This document shows, piece by piece, positions 10,650 to 18,151 of a stretch of DNA of 64,000 nucleotides; position 1 is the stretch's first letter; every line of letters begins with the position of its first letter. Position numbers and translations under genes: made by a program. The notes below the pieces were generated by a model. It saw nothing but the letters and a program-made list of their open reading frames with translations. It did no database searches and was not told the origin of the DNA. The stretch is taken from the NCBI GenBank assembly GCA_905215325.1, contig CAJMPP010000003.1:1-64000 (forward strand). Direction: 5' to 3'. The stretch comes from an uncultured bacterium. GTDB taxonomy: Bacteria > Actinomycetota > Coriobacteriia > Coriobacteriales > Eggerthellaceae.

Positions 10650-11672
10650 CTAGCAGATGCGCGGCAGCTGCTCGCCCACCAACATATCCAGGATGCGCGT
10701 GCCGCCGAAGGCCGTGCGCAAAAAGACCTTCGAGCCGCGCTCAGGCTGTGCTTCGGACACTTCGCCGATGATCGCGGCATCGGCGCCGTACTTGTTCGCG
10801 CGCATGGCCGCAAGCGCCGCATCGGCGTCCTCAGGGGCCACGACGCACACCATCTTGCCCTCGTTCGCCACCTGCAGCACATCGTAGCCGAGCATGTCGC
10901 ACGCGCCCTGTACGGCGGGCTTCACGGGGACGGCATCCTCCTCTACCGTGATATCGGTGCCGGACTGCGACGCCAGCTCGTTGAGCGTGGAGGCAAGGCC
11001 GCCGCGCGTAGGGTCGCGGAAGCAACGCGTGCCCGGCGCCGCCGCAAGCACCTCGGCGATGAGGTGGTTCAGAGGAGCAGCGTCGCTTTGCAGATCGGCT
11101 TTGAACGACAGCGACTCGCGGCAGCTCATGATGGTGATGCCGTGATCGCCCAGCGTGCCGCTGACCAGCACCTTGTCGCCCGGCTTGCACTGCGCACCGC
11201 CCAGGTTCACCCCCTCGCGCAGCGTGCCGATGCCCGCGGTGTTGATGTACACGCCGTCGCCATGGCCGCGGTTGACCACCTTGGTGTCGCCCGTGACCAG
11301 ATGCACGCCGGCCTCCTTGGCCACTTCGGCCATGCTGGCGCAAATGCGCTTGAGATCCTCGATGGGAAAGCCCTCTTCCAACACGAAGCCGCAACTCAGG
11401 TAGCGCGGGGTGGCGCCGCTGGTGGCGACGTCGTTCACCGTGCCGCATACGGCCAAACGACCGATATCGCCGCCCGGGAAGAAGTGCGGCGTGACCACGA
11501 AGCTGTCCGTGGAAAACGCCAGGCGTTCACCTTGCGCCGGTGCGGGCAGCACCGCCGCGTCATCGCCGCGCAAAAGCTCTTCACCTGCATAGGCGGCGAA
11601 AAACACCTCATCGATGATGCGCTTCATCATGGTGCCGCCGCTGCCATGGCCGAGCATGACCGTAGTATCCAT
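10650..11672 (-). CDS. hypE: HypE, carbamoyl-dehydratase for NiFe-hydrogenase cyanide ligands
   Basis: The 340-residue protein starts MDTTVMLGHGSGG, has the AIR-synthase fold with ATP-binding GDDAAV and TGDTKVV regions, and ends in the diagnostic PRIC. The C-terminal cysteine takes carbamoyl from HypF and is dehydrated to a thiocyanate, which HypC-HypD pass to iron as cyanide. AAGGAG lies eight bases before the ATG at 11672. It is the last gene of a three-gene operon with nikR, separated from hypF-hypC-hypD by about 23 kb. Confidence 0.96.
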   Translation of the reverse strand: MDTTVMLGHGSGGTMMKRIIDEVFFAAYAGEELLRGDDAAVLPAPAQGERLAFSTDSFVVTPHFFPGGDIGRLAVCGTVNDVATSGATPRYLSCGFVLEEGFPIEDLKRICASMAEVAKEAGVHLVTGDTKVVNRGHGDGVYINTAGIGTLREGVNLGGAQCKPGDKVLVSGTLGDHGITIMSCRESLSFKADLQSDAAPLNHLIAEVLAAAPGTRCFRDPTRGGLASTLNELASQSGTDITVEEDAVPVKPAVQGACDMLGYDVLQVANEGKMVCVVAPEDADAALAAMRANKYGADAAIIGEVSEAQPERGSKVFLRTAFGGTRILDMLVGEQLPRIC

Positions 11673-11734
11673 TGCATTGCTCCTTATATATGTGAACGGC
11701 CGTACGGCGTTCGATCCGCACGGCCGATGATCGC

Positions 11735-12166
11735 TTAATCGTGTTCGTGATGATGTTCTGCGACGGTGAGCACGAGCTTGCCGTTTTGCACGCCCTTGGT
11801 CCCCAGAATGAGGTTCGCGATGCTCTGGACCAGCTCCGTATGGCCGCGCAGCACGATGACCTCCAAGCACATGTGCTCATCAAGATGCACGTGCATGGAC
11901 GACACGATGTTGCCGAAGTACTCGTGCTGGATGGCATGCAGCTTTTCCTGCAGGTCGTTTGCGTGGTGATCGAACACGATGGTCAACGACCCCGCAACCT
12001 CGACGCCGGGCATCGCGCACTCGTCTTCCACCAACGCATCGCGGACCAGGTCCCGCACCACTTCGCTACGGTTCTTCGCCAGCCCCCGTCGCGACACCAG
12101 GCGATCGAAGCTCACCAAGAGGTCCTCGGGCATGGCGACCGAGAACCGCATCAGGTCGTTCGCCAT
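11735..12166 (-). CDS. nikR: NikR, nickel-responsive regulator
   Basis: The 143-residue protein has an N-terminal ribbon-helix-helix (MRFSVAMPEDLLVSFDRLV) and a C-terminal ACT-like metal domain. The MHVHLDEHMCLEV segment supplies the HxH and downstream cysteine of the known high-affinity nickel site, and a further conserved histidine precedes it. The HHHEHD tail may bind more metal. NikR represses nickel uptake genes when nickel is sufficient. It sits six bases after an 84-aa unknown gene and 62 bases before hypE, linking nickel sensing to hydrogenase assembly. Confidence 0.94.
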   Translation of the reverse strand: MANDLMRFSVAMPEDLLVSFDRLVSRRGLAKNRSEVVRDLVRDALVEDECAMPGVEVAGSLTIVFDHHANDLQEKLHAIQHEYFGNIVSSMHVHLDEHMCLEVIVLRGHTELVQSIANLILGTKGVQNGKLVLTVAEHHHEHD

Positions 12167-12172
12167 ACCGGG

Positions 12173-12427
12173 CTACACCAGCTCCACCGTAACGCCACCG
12201 GCCGCCTCGGCGTCGTCTTCCAGCGCGTCCTTCGCCTCGTCGAGCAGTGCGCGCACGTCGTCGATGAGAGCCTGGGCCTCGTGCAGCTTCTTGGAGACGG
12301 TCTCGTAGCCGGCGTCGCCCGCCTTGTGGCCCAGCGTATGGGCCCAACGGCGCTCGAGCTTCAAATGGTCGTCGATCTGCTCGATCATCATCTCGAATTG
12401 ACCGGTGTTGATGCCGTTAGTGCACAT
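12173..12427 (-). CDS. Small unknown protein, first gene of the nikR-hypE operon
   Basis: I do not recognise this 84-residue protein. It is predicted to be mostly helical and acidic, with DDHLKLERRWAHTLGHKAGD and a second helix of Asp/Glu/Leu; one cysteine (Cys2) and three histidines could bind metal. AAAGGAGG precedes the ATG at 12427. Position suggests a role in nickel handling or hydrogenase maturation, but no HypA or HypB signature is present. Confidence 0.8.
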   Translation of the reverse strand: MCTNGINTGQFEMMIEQIDDHLKLERRWAHTLGHKAGDAGYETVSKKLHEAQALIDDVRALLDEAKDALEDDAEAAGGVTVELV

Positions 12428-12489
12428 AACGTCCTCCTTTGTTTCCGCGACGATGGTCTTACGCCGCTCGCGGCTATTCGCCTTCTTGG

Positions 12490-12495
12490 TATGAT
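12490..12495 (+). promoter_or_regulatory. Probable -10 element for the gene at 12536
   Basis: TATGAT lies about 40 bases before the start codon, in the divergent gap to the nikR operon. No good -35 is visible. Confidence 0.4.
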
Positions 12496-12535
12496 TCGGT
12501 TATACGGCGAACGCGTTTCAAGGGCAAGAGCGGGT

Positions 12536-13000
12536 GTGAAAAAAACCATGAGCGGTAACAAATACGAGGTCGCATTGGACGAAACCTGGGAGCTGTTCGG
12601 TCAGTATATGAGCGGCGCCCGCGCTGGGCTGTGCTGCGTCATCAGCTCCGAACCGCTTTCGGAAGCTGCCGGGAAAGCGCTGGACAGTTCGTTGGCAGCT
12701 TTGGGGTACGGGCATGACGCGTGCACGTTCGTCGTGCCCAACGATCTTGACCAGCAGGCCTTGTTCGTTCTGATCGAGGGCTTGGACCCGATCTGCATCA
12801 TAGCCGCGGACGGCAAAAGCGCCGCGCTCCTCGGGCAAGCGTATCACCTTGCCGTTCCCTCTGGGAAGGCAACCCGCCTGCTTGGCCGCACCACCGTATC
12901 CTTCCTGGACTTCGAATCCCTCCTGAAAACGCCCAAGGACAAGCAAATCGCCTGGGTTTTGCTGAAAAAGCTGCCGAGGTTCGGGGAAACGCGGCCTTAG
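12536..13000 (+). CDS. Conserved-looking protein of unknown function
   Basis: The protein has 154 residues from GTG 12536, or 150 from ATG 12548; neither start has a strong ribosome site. It looks like a globular alpha/beta protein with a Rossmann-like middle (FVVPNDLDQQALFVLIEGL, DPICIIAADGKSAALLG) and ends KQIAWVLLKKLP. Its alternating strand-helix pattern recalls the uracil-DNA glycosylase fold, but no catalytic motif of that family is visible, so I assign no function. It is transcribed away from the nikR operon and followed by its own terminator. Confidence 0.75.
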   Translation: MKKTMSGNKYEVALDETWELFGQYMSGARAGLCCVISSEPLSEAAGKALDSSLAALGYGHDACTFVVPNDLDQQALFVLIEGLDPICIIAADGKSAALLGQAYHLAVPSGKATRLLGRTTVSFLDFESLLKTPKDKQIAWVLLKKLPRFGETRP

Positions 13001-13069
13001 CCGCGCCAATTGATTGATCAAGCCGCAAGAATGGTCAAGCGGTAAACTTCCCAGCACGAAAATGACGCA

Positions 13070-13092
13070 AAGGCCGCGGAGGAGGCGGCCTT
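13070..13092 (+). terminator. Hairpin after the gene at 12536-13000
   Basis: AAGGCCGC (13070-13077) pairs with GCGGCCTT (13085-13092) around seven bases. The T tract is poor. The rest of the gap to galE at 13374 shows an AT-richer stretch around 13140-13200 and no gene. Confidence 0.55.
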
Positions 13093-13373
13093 AACGTCAG
13101 ACGAGTGAAACGAGGGGGAGGAGATATCGAAGATGCGTTATCTCCAACTGAGAATAGGATAGCACCATAATTGTTCTAGGTCAAGAATAGTATTTGAACC
13201 CGTTCCGAACGGTGCGTTATCAGCCACGAGCGCTGCCGTTATCTTCGACATGCTCATATTCGCGTGTTGCTTTCGAACTGTTTTCCTGCAAGAGACCGCC
13301 GGACTGCTACCATGAAGCACATGAGAACGCGCTTACGCGTACGGGGAAAATGCTCAAAGGATAAGGAGCTTTC

Positions 13374-14513
13374 ATGGCAAACAAAGGACTGGCGAAAGAC
13401 CAGAAGGACCTGAGCATCCTGGTCACGGGCGGTGCCGGATTCATCGGCAGCCATACCTGCGTCGAGCTGATCCAGCGAGGCTACAGCGTGGTCATCGTGG
13501 ACGACCTGAGCAATTCCAGCCAGATCGCCGTCGACCGTATCCGCAAGATCTGCGGCATCGACGCCGACGATGCCCAGCTGCGTTTCTACAAGCAGAACAT
13601 CTTGGACCGAGAAGCGCTTGACGCCATCTTCGCCGAAAACGACGTTGACGCCATCATCCACTTCGCCGGCTTCAAGGCGGTTGGCGAAAGCGTGCAGAAG
13701 CCGCTGGAGTACTACTGGAACAACATCGCCGGCACGCTGGTGCTGTGCGATGTGGCGCGCAACCATGGCGTGAAGAACATCGTGTTCTCCAGCAGCGCGA
13801 CGGTGTACGGCGAGCCCGAGTTCATCCCGATCACCGAGGAGTGCCCCAAGCACGACTGCACCAACCCCTACGGATGGACCAAGAGCATGCTCGAGCAGGT
13901 GCTCACCGACCTGTACGTGGGCGACAACGAGTGGAACGTCGTCCTGCTGCGTTACTTCAACCCCATCGGCGCGCATGAAAGCGGCCTGATCGGCGAGGAC
14001 CCGAAGGGCATCCCGAACAACCTGCTGCCCTACGTCGCGCAGGTGGCCGTGGGCAAGCTGGAGCGCGTCGGCGTGTTCGGCGACGACTACGACACCCCGG
14101 ACGGCACGGGCGTGCGCGACTACATCCACGTGGTCGACCTGGCCCGCGGCCATGTGGCAGCGCTTGAATGGATGGGCGGCAAAGTGGGCACCGGCAAGGC
14201 GCTGGGCCTGGGGTCGCTGGAAGGCGAAGCGGCCGCCGACGGCAGCCGCCGCGGCGTAGGCATCTTCAACCTTGGCACCGGCAAGGGCTCGAGCGTGCTC
14301 GATGTCGTGCACGCGTTCGAGAAGGCCTGCGGCCATGAGATTCCCTACCAGATCAAGCCGCGCCGTGCCGGCGACGTTGCCACAAACTACGCCGCTTGCG
14401 ACAAGGCGCGCACCGAACTGGGCTGGGTCGCCGAATACGACCTTGACCGCATGTGCGCCGATAGCTGGCGTTGGCAGTCCATGAACCCCGACGGGTACGC
14501 CACCGAGCAGTAA
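13374..14513 (+). CDS. galE: UDP-glucose 4-epimerase
   Basis: The 379-residue protein starts its Rossmann fold with TGGAGFIGSHT (NAD-binding GxxGxxG), has the SSSATVYG segment and catalytic YxxxK (NPYGWTKSMLE), and the GalE-specific RYFNPIGAHESG and DDYDTPDGTGVRDYIHV blocks. It interconverts UDP-glucose and UDP-galactose, feeding Leloir catabolism and cell-surface glycans. An insert of about 30 residues (GGKVGTGKALGLGSLEGEAAADGSR) before the FNLGTG block is longer than usual. AAGGAG precedes the ATG. It is monocistronic, with a strong terminator. Confidence 0.97.
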   Translation: MANKGLAKDQKDLSILVTGGAGFIGSHTCVELIQRGYSVVIVDDLSNSSQIAVDRIRKICGIDADDAQLRFYKQNILDREALDAIFAENDVDAIIHFAGFKAVGESVQKPLEYYWNNIAGTLVLCDVARNHGVKNIVFSSSATVYGEPEFIPITEECPKHDCTNPYGWTKSMLEQVLTDLYVGDNEWNVVLLRYFNPIGAHESGLIGEDPKGIPNNLLPYVAQVAVGKLERVGVFGDDYDTPDGTGVRDYIHVVDLARGHVAALEWMGGKVGTGKALGLGSLEGEAAADGSRRGVGIFNLGTGKGSSVLDVVHAFEKACGHEIPYQIKPRRAGDVATNYAACDKARTELGWVAEYDLDRMCADSWRWQSMNPDGYATEQ

Positions 14514-14537
14514 CCCGTTACCCGTTGCTAAACGCAT

Positions 14538-14572
14538 AAGGGCTCGCAATCCCATTTGGATTGCGAGCCCTT
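14538..14572 (+). terminator. galE terminator
   Basis: A perfect 15-bp stem (14538-14552 with 14558-14572) is followed by TTTTC. Confidence 0.92.
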
Positions 14573-14587
14573 TTCATTGGGAAGAAA

Positions 14588-14618
14588 AAAGGGACGCAGC
14601 TTTAAGCCGCGTCCCTTT
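14588..14618 (-). terminator. Terminator of the LCP gene at 14636-16147
   Basis: AAAGGGACGC pairs with GCGTCCCTTT with one internal mismatch; on the minus strand T and C follow the stem, matching six A at 14585-14590. Confidence 0.8.
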
Positions 14619-14635
14619 GAAAATCGAAGAAGGCA

Positions 14636-16147
14636 CTAGTAGGCAGAACCTACGCCGGCACCCGTTGCGTAGCTGCCGGTTCCTGCACCTGTTGCGTAGC
14701 CGCCCGTGTCGGACGAGCTAGCAGAACCGCCGACGGATGCCGCTCCGGAATAGCCCGTTCCGGCACCGTATGCGTTAGATGACGCATCGGCGTAGCCGCC
14801 CGTGGCACCGCCCGTTGCGCTGCCGTAGTAGGACGAAGAGCCGGTTCCGCTTGCGGAGTAACCGCCGCTATACGCGGATGCGGCGCCCGTATCGTAATCA
14901 TTGCCGGCATACATCCCGCTACTCGTAGCGGTACCGCCCGTAGAAAATCCGCCGGTAGAGGACCCGGCACCGTATTTCTGCGCAAGCTTGCTGGTGGAGC
15001 CGGTGATGCCGCTGGGATCGCAGCCCTGATCGACGACCTTCATCATCTCGGTGACCTTGTCCTCATCGGCGAACACATAGGAAACGCCGTCGACATAACC
15101 GGTGACAGAGGGCAACATGGCGGAATACATGACCAGATCGCCGCCGTCTTTGAATTGCTGCGCCAGCGAGATGATGTCATTGACCTTCATATCGGTGGTA
15201 ACGCACTTTGCCGCAGCCTGGATAACGCCGGGCAGCTCGGTGACGGGCAGGGCCAGCACCTTGTCCACAAGAGCCTGGATGAGCTTGCGCTGGTTAGCCG
15301 TACGCGTGAAGTCGCCGTCGACATAGGCGCGGCTGCGCGCGAACACCAGGGCCTGCTCGCCGTTAAGGTGCTGCTCGCCGGCCTCGATGATGATGCGCGG
15401 GTTCTCGGGGTGGTCGGTGGTGTTGTCGGCATCGGTGTCGTCGATGCGCTCATCGACCATGACGTCGACGCCTCCGACAGCGTCGACCAGGCTGACCAGC
15501 TCCTCGAAGTTGACTTCTGCATAATGCGAGATGCTGACGCCGGTGAGCTGGGTTGCCTCGCGGATGGTAGCTGCAGCGCCGCCGTAGTTGTACGCGGCGT
15601 TGAACTTGTTCGTGCCATAGCCGTCGATATCGATCATAGTGTCGCGGGGAATGGACACGAGCGTTGCCTGGTTGGAAGTCGGGTCGACGCGCACGACGAT
15701 ATTCGTGTCGGAACGTGCGCCGCCTTCGTCATCGCCCTCGCGCTTATCCGAGCCGATCAGCATCATGTAGAACGGCTCGTTGAAACTGGAGCTGACCAGC
15801 TGCTCGTTGATGTTCTCCAGCTCCTCGGACGTTTTGCCGCCCGTATTCAGCTGGCTGTTCACGTTGTTGTACCATACGGCGAACGCGGTTCCGCACCCGA
15901 TAAGGGCGACGATCAGCGCGCAGCACACGCCAAGGGCGATCTTCTTGCCCTTGGCAGACTTGCGCGAACGCTGCGCCGAATACTGTGGGTTCGAGCGCGA
16001 ATACTGCGATGCGCCTGCCTGATTGCGAAACGCGTTGTTCGCGCCGGGGCCTTGAGAGCCGGGCGTGAACGCCGGACGGTAGCCGGCGGGTACTTGGGAA
16101 GCTAGCAAATCGTTCGCTTGGGGACGGCGGTTCTTTTTGAATGCCAT
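14636..16147 (-). CDS. LytR-CpsA-Psr family cell-wall glycopolymer transferase with a Gly/Ser/Tyr tail
   Basis: The 503-residue protein has a basic cytoplasmic N-terminus (1-60), one membrane segment (about 65-90), and an extracellular LCP domain with MLIGSDKREGD, SDTNIVVRVDP, LVSIPRDTMIDI and FARSRAYVDGDFTRTANQRKL, the arginine-rich phosphate-binding pattern of the family. LCP enzymes attach teichoic-acid-like or capsular glycans to peptidoglycan. The last 110 residues are a low-complexity tail of Gly, Ser, Ala, Thr and Tyr repeats, unlike the second LCP protein in this window. GAGGAG precedes the ATG at 16147. Confidence 0.92.
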   Translation of the reverse strand: MAFKKNRRPQANDLLASQVPAGYRPAFTPGSQGPGANNAFRNQAGASQYSRSNPQYSAQRSRKSAKGKKIALGVCCALIVALIGCGTAFAVWYNNVNSQLNTGGKTSEELENINEQLVSSSFNEPFYMMLIGSDKREGDDEGGARSDTNIVVRVDPTSNQATLVSIPRDTMIDIDGYGTNKFNAAYNYGGAAATIREATQLTGVSISHYAEVNFEELVSLVDAVGGVDVMVDERIDDTDADNTTDHPENPRIIIEAGEQHLNGEQALVFARSRAYVDGDFTRTANQRKLIQALVDKVLALPVTELPGVIQAAAKCVTTDMKVNDIISLAQQFKDGGDLVMYSAMLPSVTGYVDGVSYVFADEDKVTEMMKVVDQGCDPSGITGSTSKLAQKYGAGSSTGGFSTGGTATSSGMYAGNDYDTGAASAYSGGYSASGTGSSSYYGSATGGATGGYADASSNAYGAGTGYSGAASVGGSASSSDTGGYATGAGTGSYATGAGVGSAY

Positions 16148-16498
16148 GCAAAATCTCCTCACAGCAGTCTAGTCGGGCCTGCGTTACCTTCTTCCGCACC
16201 GCACAGATTCCATGCGGCTCCCCACCGGCATGGTGCCTACGCTGCCCGATTTCAACTTTCCTTCAGCGGCTTGACGAACGCTCACAACCGTGCACCAAGC
16301 CCCAATTAATCATCGTGCATTGTATCATCCCAGATTGGCAACCATAAAAATGGCATGCGGCCGAAACAGGGTGTTCACGGGAACCCGCCCTATCCCGCAC
16401 CTATATATAGGTTGCAGCGCTGCTTTTTCTTGAAAAACACCCCTGGAACGTAATCGCTGGGTTACAGCATTGCGTAATCATGCCGTTACGCTCGATGC
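16148..16498. other. Divergent intergenic region
   Basis: This gap separates the LCP gene from the XRE regulator. On the minus strand GATGATACAATG near 16318-16329 gives a TACAAT -10 for the LCP gene. TATATATA occurs near 16404. No gene is seen. Confidence 0.45.
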
Positions 16499-16825
16499 AT
16501 GCAGACTTCCGTCCCACATATCGACGAGCTGGCGAATACGCCGAACGACGAGCCGAAGATGGCCGTCACGCTCGGACGCAACGTGAAGCGGCTTCGCGAA
16601 CGGGGCCGGATCAACAAGACCTGCTTCGCAGCCATGGTCGGCATCGGCCGGCCGCAGCTTAACAAGATCGAGAAAGGCACAGCGAACGTTCGCCTTTCGA
16701 TGGTCGAAGAGCTCGCGGATGCGCTTGAGACCACACCGGAGAAACTGCTGTTCGAGCAGTTCGATCCGACAAGCATCGCCATCCCGCGCAAAGCCCCCGA
16801 TTGGCAGTTCGATCCGTATTCCTGA
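16499..16825 (+). CDS. XRE-family transcriptional regulator
   Basis: The 108-residue protein carries a Cro/C1 helix-turn-helix at about residues 24-80 (LGRNVKRLRERGRI, KTCFAAMVGIGRPQLNKIEKGTANVRLSMVEELADALE). The remaining tail is short and has no effector domain. There is no ribosome binding site before the ATG at 16499, so it may be leaderless or start later at Met21. It stands alone upstream of tRNA-Gly; its target is unknown. Confidence 0.85.
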   Translation: MQTSVPHIDELANTPNDEPKMAVTLGRNVKRLRERGRINKTCFAAMVGIGRPQLNKIEKGTANVRLSMVEELADALETTPEKLLFEQFDPTSIAIPRKAPDWQFDPYS

Positions 16826-16911
16826 GCTAGCGCGATCGCGTTCATACTGCCTAGGTGTGGGGAATTTTGCATGCGTTTACCATTCCCTGCCCGCATTCGC
16901 GCGTTTTAGGC

Positions 16912-16917
16912 TATAAT
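16912..16917 (+). promoter_or_regulatory. -10 element for tRNA-Gly
   Basis: A perfect TATAAT lies 35 bases before the tRNA 5' end. The -35 region is weak. Confidence 0.7.
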
Positions 16918-16952
16918 GCCGACACGGTATGGCAGGAGCGCCTACCAAGCAT

Positions 16953-17027
16953 GCGGGTGTCGCCAAGTGGTAAGGCACGAGCTTCCCAAGCTCGCATTCG
17001 CGGGTTCGAGTCCCGTCACCCGCTCCA
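16953..17027 (+). tRNA. tRNA-Gly (CCC)
   Basis: The acceptor GCGGGTG pairs with CACCCGC, the anticodon loop is TTCCCAA, the T loop is TTCGAGT, and CCA is encoded at 17025-17027. Confidence 0.97.
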
Positions 17028-17036
17028 TCGATCATC

Positions 17037-17059
17037 AACGACGGCCCAGAGCCGTCGTT
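17037..17059 (+). terminator. tRNA-Gly terminator
   Basis: AACGACGGC (17037-17045) pairs with GCCGTCGTT (17051-17059), followed by TTTC. It separates the tRNA from the phosphatase gene. Confidence 0.85.
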
Positions 17060-17079
17060 TTCATTTTCAGGAGGTAATG

Positions 17080-17745
17080 ATGACCGAATCGCACCCGAAA
17101 TTCGACACGTTCATCTTCGACTTGGACGGAACCATCCTGGACACCATGCCCGACCTCATCCACGTCACCAACGAGACCCTTGCGCACTTCGGTTACCCCA
17201 CGCACACCGACGCCGCCATCCACAGCTTCGTAGGCGACGGCGCGCAACGCTTGATTTACCGCGCCCTTCCCGAAGGAACCCCTGAAACCGTATGCGCCGA
17301 AGCCCTTGAGTATTGGAAGGCGCTCTACCCCCAAACGGGACACGCTCGCACGCGCCATTATGCGCACATGCCCGAAACGCTCACCGAGCTGAAGGCGCGA
17401 GGATGCAAGCTCGCGGTGCTCTCGAACAAATACGAAGGCGGCGTGAAGGATGTCGTCCCGCGATTCCTCCCCGATGCATTTGAAGTGTTGCACGGCGAAT
17501 GCGAAGACATCCCCCGTAAGCCCGACCCTACCGGCTTGCTGCGAACCATCCGCGAGCTGAACAGCACCCCCGAACGCACCGCCTACGTAGGCGATTCTGC
17601 CGGCGACATGCGCGTTGCCCATAACGCCGGAGCGTACGCGATCGGCGTCGACTGGGGCTATAACCCTGCGAGCACCTTGCAAGAAGCACAGGCGGATGCG
17701 ATCATTTCCGATCCTGCGCAGCTGCTTGGGTTCGCAAAGGCGTAG
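17080..17745 (+). CDS. HAD-superfamily phosphatase, phosphoglycolate phosphatase-like
   Basis: The 221-residue protein has HAD motif I DLDGTILDT, motif II VLSN, the motif III lysine in PRKPDP and motif IV YVGDSAGDM, with a C1-type helical cap between I and II. This is the Gph/PpaX architecture, which removes phosphate from phosphoglycolate or pyrophosphate; the substrate is not decided by sequence. AGGAGG sits five bases before ATG 17080, which I prefer over the adjacent ATG at 17077. Confidence 0.92.
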   Translation: MTESHPKFDTFIFDLDGTILDTMPDLIHVTNETLAHFGYPTHTDAAIHSFVGDGAQRLIYRALPEGTPETVCAEALEYWKALYPQTGHARTRHYAHMPETLTELKARGCKLAVLSNKYEGGVKDVVPRFLPDAFEVLHGECEDIPRKPDPTGLLRTIRELNSTPERTAYVGDSAGDMRVAHNAGAYAIGVDWGYNPASTLQEAQADAIISDPAQLLGFAKA

Positions 17746-17853
17746 TCGCGGCGCGATTGGTCTTGCTGCGCGCGAACAGCCGCAAAGCTTAACCCGTGAT
17801 ATTGGCATGTGCGAGCATCGAGCCAAAAGGTTTAATGTTACAATGATGTGCGC

Positions 17854-17929
17854 GCCTCAGTAGCTCAGGGGATAGAGCACCGCTCTCCTAAAGCGGGTGT
17901 CGTACGTTCGAATCGTATCTGGGGCACCA
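17854..17929 (+). tRNA. tRNA-Arg (CCT)
   Basis: The acceptor GCCTCAG pairs with CTGGGGC (one G-U), D arm TAGCTCAG, anticodon loop CTCCTAA, T loop TTCGAAT, encoded CCA at 17927-17929. TACAAT at 17839-17844 is a likely -10. Confidence 0.96.
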
Positions 17930-17938
17930 TGAAACACC

Positions 17939-17967
17939 AGGCCATCGGCTCAAGCCGATGGCCTTTT
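17939..17967 (+). terminator. tRNA-Arg terminator
   Basis: AGGCCATCGGC pairs with GCCGATGGCCT around TCAA, then TTT. It is nearly the same as the hairpin after initiator tRNA-Met at 54855-54884. Confidence 0.88.
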
Positions 17968-18151
17968 CATTTCCTGAGGAGCCATTTTCCCGACAAGGGC
18001 GGCGCACCGGGGCCAATCCGCCGAAATCACCCCGCAACCACCATCCATCAGACGGAGAAGCACCTGCTCGCACTCAAACGAATGCGCAAGCACGCGTACG
18101 AGCAAGATAACCCAAGGGCGCTGCCGCGACCCATCGATCCCCAAACCTCAG

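Noticed and set aside
12536..13000. Uracil-DNA glycosylase
   Set aside because: The strand-helix pattern is only vaguely similar and no catalytic or iron-sulfur motif is present.
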